Shown: positions 17,719 to 26,604, numbered from the stretch's first letter. The stretch is DNA of 64,000 bases from Flavobacteriia bacterium (GCA_016178305.1 JACOTM010000030.1:1-64000), one strand, 5' to 3'. Program-made: numbers and translations. The notes: generated by a model from the sequence alone, not told the origin.

Positions 17719-17744
17719 TTGTGAACTTAATTATTATAAATTTG
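17719..17744 (+). promoter_or_regulatory. Promoter candidate for the 17.8-20.9 kb cluster
   Basis: TAAATTTG (17737-17744) is an exact TAnnTTTG -7 box. A TTG lies 15 bp upstream, shorter than the usual spacing. A tiny ORF (ATG at 17770, seven codons) lies between this box and the 462-residue gene. Confidence 0.45.
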
Positions 17745-17815
17745 CATCATCAAATAATAAATTATTTATATGAAATCAAATTTTAAAACTTGATTTATCT
17801 TCAAGAGCTGATAAC

Positions 17816-19204
17816 ATGGTACAATTGATAGATGCACAATTGATGGAGATTATTCTAGCAAAAAGAATAGAAAATTCTGCAAATGGAATACCACCGAGAT
17901 TGTTTTATTCTTTACCAAAATTAGATAATGAAATATTGTATTTCGATAGTAAAGAACATTTGGAAGAAGTTTATGATTTAGTTACAGATTTTGTTTCTAT
18001 GAATAATTCTGAGAATGTGACATCTTTAAATATTTTATCTAGAATTGAAAAGGAGTTTAATAATTATGTTTCCTTTAATAAAATGTTCGAAGACAAATAT
18101 GATTTTGACCATAATTCATTTACTGATGCAGAGGTAACAAAAATTGAAAAAGAAGATTTTATTAATGATGAAATTTTAAAAACATTTTTAAATTCTAACC
18201 GCTTGATTGGATTTGGAGATAAAATTTATTTTTACCTTAACAGAGGAACTTTTATTTCCTTTGAAAAGGGTAGAAATAATCTTATTGAAATTGTTAAGAA
18301 TTATGTGAGTAAAGAAGTAATTAATGATAAAGAGGAAAATACGAACTCTAGCATAGATGCTGTATTTATTCACACTACTGGTTTTAATGTAGAATCTAAA
18401 GATCATCATATTGATGTACATGAAAAGGGAATTGTTGTTGATCAATGGGATCCAGATTATTTGATCACGTATTACACAAAGATTGACCAATATGATATAC
18501 CTGGAAATTGTGTCCAATCTACAAAAGGATTGCAAATTTATTTAAATAGAACTGTGAATGAATTTGGAGCAGGAGGAGGAGGGTACTCAGAAGGAGTAAG
18601 TTATTCTTCTATTGATGACTCGTATTTAATTGTAGAGTGGGGTGATGGAACAACGGATCAATATAATAATTTTATGGGACAAGCTGTTTATCATACTTAC
18701 TCTGGTGAGGGAGATTATTATCCAAAAACAAGTTTGTACTTTAAAGTTAACGGAAATTGGTTGCTTATAGAAGATGGTGCAGGTACTAATGGAATTCCTC
18801 TATATTTTGGAATTCATGGTGAATGTTCATATTCAGATATAGAAAAATATGATGGAGTAATATCGGGTGATTGGAAAATGACTTGTAAATTATGGGTTAA
18901 TGATAATATTTTAGGGAACCATATAGGTGCATATACACATGGTTGGAAATACGTTAACGGAAAGTGGAAAAGAAAGATTTCAAATATTAATGCGCAAGTT
19001 GATGGTGTTTTTCGTGATGGCAGTTGTGTGGCAACTGAACATAAGACAGGATCTGATACAGAAAATCAGGAAAGAGTGCAAGTTACTAAAACAAAATTAT
19101 TTAAAAAGTATAAAACACATGGAAATGGAGATGTCAAATCTCACCATAATTTGGTCAAAAATGGAATAAATATTAATTTGGGTTTAAGTTTGAATCCCTG
19201 TTAA
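17816..19204 (+). CDS. Unrecognised 462-residue protein with a PKD-like segment
   Basis: I do not recognise this family. The N-terminal 170 residues look helical and acidic (LMEIILAKRIENSANG, SKEHLEEVYDLVTDF). The middle has a glycine-rich AGGGGYSEG, then LIVEWGDGTTDQYN ... VYHTYSGEGDYYP (about 275-305), which resembles the WxFGDG...HxY core of a PKD/Ig-like fold. The C-terminal part is rich in Trp, Tyr and His (AYTHGWKYVNGKWKR). No signal peptide, lipobox or membrane segment precedes it. The frame just upstream is open for 14 more codons (ending LSSRADN) without a start; a one-base deletion in the TTTTAAAA run would join it to the ATG at 17770. It lies 1 bp before two barrel-like genes and is probably co-transcribed with them. 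Confidence 0.7.
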   Translation: MVQLIDAQLMEIILAKRIENSANGIPPRLFYSLPKLDNEILYFDSKEHLEEVYDLVTDFVSMNNSENVTSLNILSRIEKEFNNYVSFNKMFEDKYDFDHNSFTDAEVTKIEKEDFINDEILKTFLNSNRLIGFGDKIYFYLNRGTFISFEKGRNNLIEIVKNYVSKEVINDKEENTNSSIDAVFIHTTGFNVESKDHHIDVHEKGIVVDQWDPDYLITYYTKIDQYDIPGNCVQSTKGLQIYLNRTVNEFGAGGGGYSEGVSYSSIDDSYLIVEWGDGTTDQYNNFMGQAVYHTYSGEGDYYPKTSLYFKVNGNWLLIEDGAGTNGIPLYFGIHGECSYSDIEKYDGVISGDWKMTCKLWVNDNILGNHIGAYTHGWKYVNGKWKRKISNINAQVDGVFRDGSCVATEHKTGSDTENQERVQVTKTKLFKKYKTHGNGDVKSHHNLVKNGININLGLSLNPC

Positions 19205-19205
19205 G

Positions 19206-20057
19206 ATGAAAAAAAGTTTAATCGTTCTACAATTTATAATATTTTCAATGCAACTTACTGCTCAAAACAGTGAGTTGCAATTGCAATTTCGATATGGATA
19301 TCCTACTGATAATTTAAAAGGGGTAAATACGATAATAAAGCCAAACATTTACCACACAACTTTTTTACATTACGCTCCTGTTCGTGATTTGAGTGGAGTC
19401 GCTATTTACAAATATAAAATCTGGAATAAGCACAATGTTTTTATTTCTTACGGTATAGAATTGGCTCAAAGCAAGGATTATTTGCCCATTTTTGACAGAA
19501 TTAACAATCGTCATGTGGCTAATGTGGATCTGCTTAACAATCGGTATGCCTTTCATTACGGGGTAAGTAAACAATTTTCATTGATTGAAGGTAAAGTGAT
19601 ACTGGATTTGGGTTTTGATTTCGTCAAGCGACATTATTTTTCAGAAGAGAGAAAAATAAACGGTTTCGGGATTTGCTGGGATGACACGTTGGTGAAATAT
19701 GACTATTCGATTAATATACAATCTGGAAGGTATTATTTGAATTCAGGATTTCATCCGGGAAAATATTTCACGAATGCACATATTGATTGGAATGCAACAT
19801 TGAAAATTAAGCTCTTAAAAAAAATGTTTTTGAACTTGGGTGTGAGCTATTCTCGTAATTATTATTATTATTTTAATGAAAACTTCAATGTAACCTATTA
19901 CAAGGCAGGTAATCCGTATCCTGTTGCTCTTGTCAAACAGCAAGGTTATAGTGGTAATGATAAAGAGATTGTAAGAAACAATTACTTTTATATAAATTTA
20001 GGATTGTCTTATAAATTTAATCTTAAAAAGAGAACTCCAACTCAACCAACAAATTAA
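19206..20057 (+). CDS. Exported barrel-like protein, paralogue 1
   Basis: A 283-residue protein with a signal peptide (MKKSLIVLQFIIFSMQLTAQ). The mature part is a series of Tyr/Phe-rich strands (LQLQFRYGYPTDNLKG, YKYKIWNKHNVFISYGIEL, VILDLGFDFVKRHYF, FLNLGVSYSRNYYYYF) and nearly ends with YFYINLGLSYKFNL, followed by a short polar tail. This pattern suggests an outer-membrane beta-barrel. The family is not one I can name. It aligns along its length with the next gene (RYGxxTxNLK near the start, NNR...GVSKQ in the middle, NYFY...G.S.KFN at the end), so the two are tandem duplicates. It starts 1 bp after the 462-residue gene. Confidence 0.7.
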   Translation: MKKSLIVLQFIIFSMQLTAQNSELQLQFRYGYPTDNLKGVNTIIKPNIYHTTFLHYAPVRDLSGVAIYKYKIWNKHNVFISYGIELAQSKDYLPIFDRINNRHVANVDLLNNRYAFHYGVSKQFSLIEGKVILDLGFDFVKRHYFSEERKINGFGICWDDTLVKYDYSINIQSGRYYLNSGFHPGKYFTNAHIDWNATLKIKLLKKMFLNLGVSYSRNYYYYFNENFNVTYYKAGNPYPVALVKQQGYSGNDKEIVRNNYFYINLGLSYKFNLKKRTPTQPTN

Positions 20058-20903
20058 ATGAAAAAATATTTTATATCTCTGATAATCTTCATGATTTCTT
20101 CAACTTTTTTTTCTCAAGACAGTGAAGTGGATTTTCAATTAAGGTACGGGTTTGCCACTAATAATTTAAAAGAAAAGAGTGGTTTTGCGAAGGATGGAAA
20201 ATATCATCAACAAATTTTATCGATCTATCCACAATATGATTTTGGTGGATCTTTATTGTATAAATTCAAAATTTGGAAAAAACAGAAATTGTTTCTAAAT
20301 GTTGGCGGGCAGTTAGATATTATGAAAGATTATCAGCCGATTTATGATAACTATTCCAGTTATCTTTTAGGAGGAATAGACTTGAAAAATAATAGAATTG
20401 GATTAGATTTAGGAATTTCGAAACAACTTGAATTTTATGATGGCAAAATGGTTTTAGATTTAGGGGTGAATGTAATAAAAAGATTTGCATTCAATAAGAC
20501 CAAACATTATGAAAGAGATATGGCTCCCACTCCAGGAAGAGACTGGATAAGTTATAGTTATGATATGTCCATTTATAGCGGAAAATATTATGATAATTCC
20601 AATAATATCAAAAAAATAAATGCCAACTTTAATTTAGCTTATAATGCAACATTAAAGTTTAAAACTTCCCCTAATACCTACGTCAATTTTGGTTGTAGTT
20701 ACATTAGAAACAACGTATATTTTTATGATTTAAAATATACAACCGAAAATTTTATTAACGGATCTACAATACCGGAAGTTTATAACTATCAAAGTCATTC
20801 GGGGAGTATTAAAGAAGGGGTAAAAAATAACTATTTTTATCTCACTGCCGGCATATCTATAAAATTCAATAGTTTCATCAAAAATGAAACAAAAGAAAAT
20901 TGA
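20058..20903 (+). CDS. Exported barrel-like protein, paralogue 2
   Basis: A 281-residue protein with a signal peptide (MKKYFISLIIFMISSTFFSQ) and the same strand pattern as its upstream neighbour: VDFQLRYGFATNNLKEKSG, LLYKFKIWKKQKLFLNVGGQL, MVLDLGVNVIKRFAF, and YFYLTAGISIKFNS near the end. It is probably an outer-membrane barrel; the function is unknown. Its ATG directly abuts the stop codon of paralogue 1, so the three genes form one operon. It ends 86 bp before the convergent acyltransferase gene; the gap contains a pair of palindromic units. Confidence 0.7.
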   Translation: MKKYFISLIIFMISSTFFSQDSEVDFQLRYGFATNNLKEKSGFAKDGKYHQQILSIYPQYDFGGSLLYKFKIWKKQKLFLNVGGQLDIMKDYQPIYDNYSSYLLGGIDLKNNRIGLDLGISKQLEFYDGKMVLDLGVNVIKRFAFNKTKHYERDMAPTPGRDWISYSYDMSIYSGKYYDNSNNIKKINANFNLAYNATLKFKTSPNTYVNFGCSYIRNNVYFYDLKYTTENFINGSTIPEVYNYQSHSGSIKEGVKNNYFYLTAGISIKFNSFIKNETKEN

Positions 20904-20906
20904 TTA

Positions 20907-20984
20907 TAGACGTCTAAGCTTCATTTATTCTTCAAAATAGAATTACAAACCTGTGTATCGTCCTAAAAAATGCTTAGATGTCTA
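20907..20984. repeat. Pair of related palindromic units between convergent genes
   Basis: TAGACGTCTAAGC (20907-20919) and GCTTAGATGTCTA (20972-20984) are inverted copies with one mismatch, 52 bp apart. Each is also palindromic in itself (TAGACGTCTA; CTTAGATGTCTAAG). They could form one long-looped hairpin that acts as a terminator, or they may be paired protein-binding sites. Confidence 0.5.
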
Positions 20985-20989
20985 AGAAG

Positions 20990-22651
20990 TTAAAACTGAA
21001 AATAAACAAAACCTTTAGATTCATCTGAAACAGCTTGATAAATCAAAATTATTGCGATTGAAACACTGATAACTTGAAGTGATAAAGGAGTTTTTGAAAA
21101 GATAGACACCCATTTGTCTTTGATTCGTTGAGGCAGCCAATGAATGATAAAACCAACGATTAATATCATAAAAACAACCTGATAAGTCCAAATAGCTTTA
21201 CCAAATGTTTCTGCTGTTAAATTAAATTGAGTTCCAATATTTTTCAGAAAATTAAACGGGGCATTGTCGTCTTGTAAGATAAACCAAATACGTGTAAACG
21301 TTATGAAATTAAAAGTAATGAATACTTTCCAAAAACGTACAATGAGATTTGTTTTATTTTCATAAGGACTGATATTTTTCCAATAATTAAACAATACTAA
21401 AGCAATTCCATTCATCGCACCCCACATTACAAAGTTTTGACTTGCTCCATGCCATAATCCTCCTACAATCATAGTTATTAATAAATTCATGTCCCGGTGA
21501 ATCCAAGTTTTAAATGTAGAACTAAAATAAACACCAATTACATAAATTGCCATTAATCCAAGATAAACAAGAACTAAATCATACCATTGTGTAATAAAAA
21601 TTAAAAACACAAAAATGATAAAAACAGAGACATGGGTACCTATTCCTCCACTTTTGTTTCCACCCAATGGAATGTATAAATAATTTCGTAACCAAGCACC
21701 CAGAGAACGATGCCATCTTCTCCAAAAATCAGCTACATTTAAAGCTTTGTAAGGTGAATTGAAATTTTGGAACAATTCAAATCCCATTAATCTTGCTGTT
21801 CCGGTTGCAATGTCTGTATATCCTGAAAAATCACCATATATTTGCATGGAATAAGCCCACATGGCAATGATACTTAAAAATCCAGGATATGATTCTGGTG
21901 CGTAAACCACTTTATCTACAAAATGATTTGCAATATAATCAGCCAAAACCAATTTCTTAACAAGGCCTTTAACTATTTGAATGATTGCCCAACTGAACGA
22001 TTCTTTATCTAAATGATATGGTTTATTGATTTGGGGAATAAAATCTTTTGCCCGCGCAATTGGTCCTAATAAAATGTGAGGAAAAAAAGTGATAAAAAAA
22101 GAATATTCAAAGAAATTTTTGACCGGTTTAATTTCTCCTCGGTAAATATCTAAAATATAACTAATACTTTGGAAAGTGAAAAAAGAAACACATGCAGGAA
22201 CTATTATTTTATCTACTAATGATCCTTGTCCTGAAAATCCACTGGTCCAATGTGCAAAATAATTAAATGCTTGATATTTTGTGTGAAACATTTCATTAAA
22301 TGATTCTGTAAAGAAATAAGCATATTTAAAATAGGCGAGAATTAAAATATTTATGACAACAGCAAGAATCATTGTAAATTGCTTCTCAGCTTTTGAATGC
22401 CTTGAAAACACCAATTTTCCGCAAAAATAGTTCATAATTATCGAAAATGATAAAATAATTACACTTGCTCCAGATGTTTTGAAATAGAAAAACAAGCTAA
22501 TAGCTGTGATAAAAATTGTTTTCATCAAAGTACTTTTATGGAAAGCTGAAAATACCATCATCACAACTAAAAAGAATAACCAAAAATCCAATTGAGTGAA
22601 ACCGATTGCAAAATCTTTACCGTGTTGAAATGAAAATAATTCTTGTAACAT
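20990..22651 (-). CDS. MBOAT family O-acyltransferase (AlgI/DltB-like)
   Basis: A 553-residue multi-pass membrane acyltransferase. MBOAT hallmarks are visible: FLSIIAMWAYSMQIYGDFSGYTDIA, NFNSPYKALNVADFWRRWHRSLGAWLRNYLYIPLGG, and GGLWHGASQNFVMWGAMNG with the conserved catalytic His at about 401. Proteins of this type move an acyl group, usually acetyl, across the inner membrane for transfer to exported polysaccharide. Two SGNH/GDSL-like proteins are encoded directly upstream in the same direction (28 bp and 30 bp gaps), matching AlgI/AlgJ-X or PatA/PatB style loci. The acceptor glycan is not identifiable here. It is the last gene of the operon. Confidence 0.93.
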   Translation of the reverse strand: MLQELFSFQHGKDFAIGFTQLDFWLFFLVVMMVFSAFHKSTLMKTIFITAISLFFYFKTSGASVIILSFSIIMNYFCGKLVFSRHSKAEKQFTMILAVVINILILAYFKYAYFFTESFNEMFHTKYQAFNYFAHWTSGFSGQGSLVDKIIVPACVSFFTFQSISYILDIYRGEIKPVKNFFEYSFFITFFPHILLGPIARAKDFIPQINKPYHLDKESFSWAIIQIVKGLVKKLVLADYIANHFVDKVVYAPESYPGFLSIIAMWAYSMQIYGDFSGYTDIATGTARLMGFELFQNFNSPYKALNVADFWRRWHRSLGAWLRNYLYIPLGGNKSGGIGTHVSVFIIFVFLIFITQWYDLVLVYLGLMAIYVIGVYFSSTFKTWIHRDMNLLITMIVGGLWHGASQNFVMWGAMNGIALVLFNYWKNISPYENKTNLIVRFWKVFITFNFITFTRIWFILQDDNAPFNFLKNIGTQFNLTAETFGKAIWTYQVVFMILIVGFIIHWLPQRIKDKWVSIFSKTPLSLQVISVSIAIILIYQAVSDESKGFVYFQF

Positions 22652-22679
22652 TTAGTTTGTATCTTGTGTAAATTTAAGC

Positions 22680-24005
22680 TTAATTCTTTTGATTTAATTC
22701 AGTAGAAGTTAACATTTTCATTTGTTCCATCCATTTCAGGAAAGCATCAAAATATAGACTTCCTTTTAAATGGTAGCCTTCTCCCGTAAAATGGACTTTA
22801 TCGGATTGCATTAAGCCAGCAACTTGCCATTTTTTAGATGATCCTAGCTCTCCCATAATACCATATAAATCCCAAATTGGAACTTGATATTGCTTCGCTA
22901 ATTCGATGATCATTTCACGTTCTCTAGCTATATTTTTATTTAAATATTTTTTCAAATAGTAAGAATCATTCGGTACTGTAAGTAAAATAGCACAATTAGG
23001 ATTTGTACGATAAACAATTTGCATCATTTTTTCTAAATTTGCTTTATAAACTTGAGGATTAAACGCATCAAAAGGAACATTTCCATCGTTTGTGCCTACT
23101 GAAAATGCAAAAAAATCAGGTGGAGATTGACGTAATTGCTCTTCAAAATTACCACAATCTAAATAAGTATATAATCCAGCTCCGTTAATTCCGATTGCAG
23201 TATATGAAATCCCAGGTTGCTGATTCATTAATTCAAAACCAGAAAGTTGAAGTGTTGAGATTCCTGAAATATTTTTACAAAATTGAATGTTAAAAGAATC
23301 TAATTCTTGGTTGAAAGTGACTTCAGTTATACCTAAAATAGAATCTGTTTGGTAATCAATTATTTTTTCTTCATCATTCCCAAAACCAATAAAATAAGGC
23401 ATAATTAGTTTATTATGAAATATTCGAATTTTGGAGACTCCCGGTTTCACATCTGTACGATCATAATTGAAACGAATATCAATAATTGAATCGGTGCAGG
23501 TTATAACTGCTCCTAAAAGTCCATAATCCAATTCACATTTCTCAGCAGTAACGCTTCGGTAAGCTTTCCATTTATTTTTTGAAGAAAATTCGTAATTGGA
23601 AGGATTATTCGTTTTCGCTAAATCAAAGGGGAAAACAAAAGCTCTTTCTCCTGGTAGGCTATCCCATGTAGTTTGTAATTTAGTACGGACATCATGTGTA
23701 TAAATATCTGCCTGTAAATGAGAACCTCCAATGTGGTAAAAATTTAATTTCCGATCCTTCAATCGCATCATGGAATCCATCTCACGGTATAAAATTGACC
23801 AATTCTTACTTTCTTCTGTATAAAATTGAAAATGATTTAATTCAAAATGAACCAAAGGATATTTTGACTTTAATGTGGTGTCTAATCGTTGAAAATCGCT
23901 ATAAAAAAAATGACTAAAATTTAAAGACAAGGAATCTTGTGCAAGCAACTCGAATTGCGTAAACACTATGAAAATTAAGAGTATATTTTTATAAATCTCG
24001 TTCAT
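22680..24005 (-). CDS. SGNH/GDSL-like hydrolase or acyltransferase (exported), copy 2
   Basis: A 441-residue protein with an N-terminal hydrophobic export segment (about 5-23, ending LLAQ). The SGNH fold is supported by HIGGSHLQAD (candidate nucleophile Ser95), the block III-like FSVGTNDGNVPFD, and DKVHFTGEGYHLKG near the end with Asp402 and His405 as the remaining catalytic pair. In the MBOAT context such proteins usually complete acyl transfer onto a polysaccharide in the periplasm, acting like AlgJ/AlgX or PatB. It lies between the MBOAT gene and another SGNH gene with short gaps, implying one operon. A free-standing esterase role is possible but less likely. Confidence 0.8.
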   Translation of the reverse strand: MNEIYKNILLIFIVFTQFELLAQDSLSLNFSHFFYSDFQRLDTTLKSKYPLVHFELNHFQFYTEESKNWSILYREMDSMMRLKDRKLNFYHIGGSHLQADIYTHDVRTKLQTTWDSLPGERAFVFPFDLAKTNNPSNYEFSSKNKWKAYRSVTAEKCELDYGLLGAVITCTDSIIDIRFNYDRTDVKPGVSKIRIFHNKLIMPYFIGFGNDEEKIIDYQTDSILGITEVTFNQELDSFNIQFCKNISGISTLQLSGFELMNQQPGISYTAIGINGAGLYTYLDCGNFEEQLRQSPPDFFAFSVGTNDGNVPFDAFNPQVYKANLEKMMQIVYRTNPNCAILLTVPNDSYYLKKYLNKNIAREREMIIELAKQYQVPIWDLYGIMGELGSSKKWQVAGLMQSDKVHFTGEGYHLKGSLYFDAFLKWMEQMKMLTSTELNQKN

Positions 24006-24035
24006 TTACTCAAGCAAGTACTAAAAATAGGGAAC

Positions 24036-25517
24036 TTATAAACTGCCATTTGCTTTCCATTTAGCATATTCAGCAATAAAAGCTTCGTAAAATAATTGAG
24101 AAGCAATACTCGCGCCACGATGACTAAAATGGATATAATCAATTCCGGCTAAACCTTGATCTACCCATGAAGGCATAGAATTTTTTCCTCCCATAGCAGC
24201 AAATAAATCCCAATAGGCTGCACTTTCTTTTCCCGCAACTTTTTTCATTTGCTCAACACAATATGGAAGTAAGGGATATGTTTCATATATTCCATTAACT
24301 AAATAAGACATATCGCTTGGGCCAATAACAATGATTGTAGCATTGGGATTTGCTTTTTTTACGATTTTAATATGATTTTGAAATTGGTGTGCATATCTTC
24401 TAACACTTGAACTATCTTTAAAATAAGGAACAGAATTTCCACCAAATTGAAGAATGACTAATTTAGAGTTTAATTCAGCATTCATTTGACTAATTGATTT
24501 TCCATCAATTGATCCAAAAACATTTCCACTGCACCCACGCATAGCAATATTATCAACTTGAACGCCATAATCGCCCTCCAAAGAAAAACCACAAATTGTT
24601 GGACTAATTTCACTTGAAAAAACATATCTTAATTTCCCAGGAGTTGTTGCAAAAGACAACGGAAGAGAATGGTATTTCCCATCCGTGATTAAACTATCTT
24701 CATGAATTATTTTCCCATTTTGGTAAACTTTTAATCCACAAGACTTGATACAACTAGTGTAAAATAACTTCACATTGTTGTATGTTTTTGCTCTTCTATA
24801 AGCCATTTTATGGGGTTCAATTTCAATCCATCCTTCTTGTTTTTCAAAAGATTTTATTTGGATAGAATCATATATTTCGGCTGTAAATCGAGCGGCTGAA
24901 GCCATTGTTCCATATCTTCTATTTTTTAATTTTTCTCCCCCATAGCACGTATAGCGCATGAAATTAGGCGAAAATGTTTGCTTAAAAGTATTGGTTGTAT
25001 ATACATTTGTTGCTGGAATTAATCCTGGTCCATTTCCTCCAAATTGGTTTTGCAAACGTTGTCGGATATAACCCGTCATTCTGTCTCCTTCAATTTGAGA
25101 ATCACCATAATGTAAAATGTGAATTTTATTTTTTTCATTTGCTACTTGATCTAATTCTCGAAAGAATTTTATTAATTCATTTAAAGCACTTTCGTTAACA
25201 ATCAACTGCGTTCTGCTCTCCGCAGATAATTCACCGCCAACTGGAGCTCCAATAGAACCATCCGAAGAATTTTGATGCTTTAATAAGTCAACAGGTTTTT
25301 CAACTTCAATGAATGAAGTATCAACGCTAGACACAAGTTGTGAGATGTCCGTTTTCTCTTGTTTCTTCGGATGAAGAAATTCTTCTTGCGATAAAAAACG
25401 AAGTTTTAGATTTCCAATAGTCCATCCTTGAATTGGAGTAAAATAAACCAATGGGGCAAGTACTAGTAAAACACTAGCTAAAAAAAGGGTAACATGAAAT
25501 GGTTTTATATCTTTCAA
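24036..25517 (-). CDS. SGNH/GDSL-like hydrolase or acyltransferase with membrane anchor, copy 1
   Basis: A 493-residue protein. Residues 8-30 form an uncleaved-looking membrane segment (VTLFLASVLLVLAPLVYF), followed by a low-complexity linker. The catalytic domain starts near 130: ILHYGDSQIEGDRM with nucleophile Ser140, then QFGGNSVPYF with the block III Asn, and DYIHFSHRGASI near 460 with Asp460/His463. The start codon is TTG, supported by an exact -7 box (TAAATTTG on the minus strand) about 17 bp upstream and by the fit of the membrane segment. It is the first gene of the MBOAT operon. Two different SGNH partners for one MBOAT suggest either two acceptor steps or an acetyl-transfer and a de-acetylation activity. 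Confidence 0.8.
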   Translation of the reverse strand: MKDIKPFHVTLFLASVLLVLAPLVYFTPIQGWTIGNLKLRFLSQEEFLHPKKQEKTDISQLVSSVDTSFIEVEKPVDLLKHQNSSDGSIGAPVGGELSAESRTQLIVNESALNELIKFFRELDQVANEKNKIHILHYGDSQIEGDRMTGYIRQRLQNQFGGNGPGLIPATNVYTTNTFKQTFSPNFMRYTCYGGEKLKNRRYGTMASAARFTAEIYDSIQIKSFEKQEGWIEIEPHKMAYRRAKTYNNVKLFYTSCIKSCGLKVYQNGKIIHEDSLITDGKYHSLPLSFATTPGKLRYVFSSEISPTICGFSLEGDYGVQVDNIAMRGCSGNVFGSIDGKSISQMNAELNSKLVILQFGGNSVPYFKDSSSVRRYAHQFQNHIKIVKKANPNATIIVIGPSDMSYLVNGIYETYPLLPYCVEQMKKVAGKESAAYWDLFAAMGGKNSMPSWVDQGLAGIDYIHFSHRGASIASQLFYEAFIAEYAKWKANGSL

Positions 25518-25534
25518 ACTTAAAAAATGGAATG

Positions 25535-25542
25535 CAAATTTA
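25535..25542 (-). promoter_or_regulatory. Promoter -7 box for the MBOAT/SGNH operon
   Basis: TAAATTTG on the minus strand matches TAnnTTTG exactly and ends 17 bp before the TTG start of the first operon gene. Confidence 0.5.
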
Positions 25543-25629
25543 AGAAAAGAAGTTAACCTATAGAAAATTTGATAGGAATAAAATTTAGAAAATTACAACA
25601 AGCAATTCTTAACCTAAACACATCGTTTT

Positions 25630-26013
25630 CTAACTGTTTAATTTCGTTAATATAGCTGTAGGCTGTGGGTAAATACCCTCTCTTTCAATATGTTTATCTT
25701 TAATAAATATTTTTATTTTTTCTTCAGCCAATTGATTCTCCAGAACAGCAATTAAGTAAAAAAACGTTTCCCCTTCAAATTCAATTTTAAACTGACCATT
25801 GTATTTCATATTACCAATTGCATATTTGATCAATCCATCTGCTAAAATTTCAATTTCAATTTTTATGGAATCTACATTAATTATTTCTTTTCCTGAATCC
25901 ATTTTATAAGCAGGAATATTGCCCGTATAAGAGCCTAAATATTTTTTTTTCAATTTTTGTTGCCCAAAACAACAAAGCGGAATAAAGAATAGAAGGGTGA
26001 ATAACAATTTCAT
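25630..26013 (-). CDS. Small exported protein of unknown function
   Basis: A protein of about 127 residues if started at the internal ATG (26013), which gives a clear signal peptide MKLLFTLLFFIPLCCFGQ. The tracked ORF adds 24 N-terminal residues that would bury the signal. An exact-match -7 box (TACTTTTG on the minus strand, near 26033-26040) lies about 20 bp before the chosen ATG and within the longer ORF, which also favours the shorter start. The mature part is a mix of short strands (YLGSYTGNIPAYKMDSG, IKYAIGNMKYNGQFKIEFEG) with no motif I know. The two Cys at the signal end do not make a standard lipobox. It appears to be a single-gene unit. Confidence 0.65.
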   Translation of the reverse strand: MKLLFTLLFFIPLCCFGQQKLKKKYLGSYTGNIPAYKMDSGKEIINVDSIKIEIEILADGLIKYAIGNMKYNGQFKIEFEGETFFYLIAVLENQLAEEKIKIFIKDKHIEREGIYPQPTAILTKLNS

Positions 26014-26168
26014 AATCAACTCATTTTGTAACAAAAGTAGAATATTATTTTCATGATTTTGATGAATTACCATCCTAATTTTCAAAATTAAAAGGCAATC
26101 TTAAATTTTATAAACAATTCCATGTTTTTTCGTGGAAAACTTCTGCATGGTCTTTTCTAATTTTAGTT

Positions 26169-26176
26169 TATATTTG
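26169..26176 (+). promoter_or_regulatory. Promoter -7 box for the dksA-like/lspA genes
   Basis: TATATTTG matches the Bacteroidota -7 consensus and ends 43 bp before the ATG. No TTG was seen at the expected -33 position. Confidence 0.4.
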
Positions 26177-26219
26177 CGAGCGTAAAAAAGAAAGTACAAA
26201 AACTTAAAAATACATACAA

Positions 26220-26603
26220 ATGTCACAAGAAAAAACGAGATACTCCGATACTGAACTTCAAGAGTTTAAAGAATTAATTCAACGTAAATTACACGAAGCA
26301 AACGAAGATTACGAATTGTTACGCTCTTCTTTGTCAAACAGCGATAATCATGGAACGGATGATACAGGTAGAACTTTTAACATGATGGAAGATGGTTCTC
26401 AAACATTATCGCGTGAAGAAGTTGCCCAATTAAGTGCTCGTCAAGAGAAGTTTGTTCAAAATTTACAACATGCTTTAACACGAATTGAAAATAAAACGTA
26501 CGGTATTTGTCGTGTTACAGGAAAATTAATACCAAAAGAACGTTTGATGTTAGTACCACATGCAACCATGAGCATCGAAGCTAAAAATATTCAAAAAGAT
26601 TAG
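26220..26603 (+). CDS. DksA/TraR-family protein with degenerate zinc finger
   Basis: A 127-residue protein with the layout of Bacteroidota DksA/TraR relatives: a helical coiled-coil-like N-terminal half (FKELIQRKLHEANEDYELL, EEVAQLSARQEKFVQNLQHALTRIE) and a C-terminal finger region, YGICRVTGKLIPKERL ... PHATMSIEAK. Classic DksA uses four Cys to bind zinc; here only one Cys remains and the fold is presumably kept without metal, as in many flavobacterial homologues. DksA proteins insert into the RNA polymerase secondary channel and adjust transcription with ppGpp; that role is inferred. The lspA start lies 1 bp after its stop, so the two are co-transcribed. Confidence 0.85.
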   Translation: MSQEKTRYSDTELQEFKELIQRKLHEANEDYELLRSSLSNSDNHGTDDTGRTFNMMEDGSQTLSREEVAQLSARQEKFVQNLQHALTRIENKTYGICRVTGKLIPKERLMLVPHATMSIEAKNIQKD

Positions 26604-26604
26604 T

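Noticed and set aside
25995-26085. N-terminal extension of the small exported protein
   Set aside because: The extension precedes a clean signal peptide and contains the probable promoter box; the shorter start is preferred.
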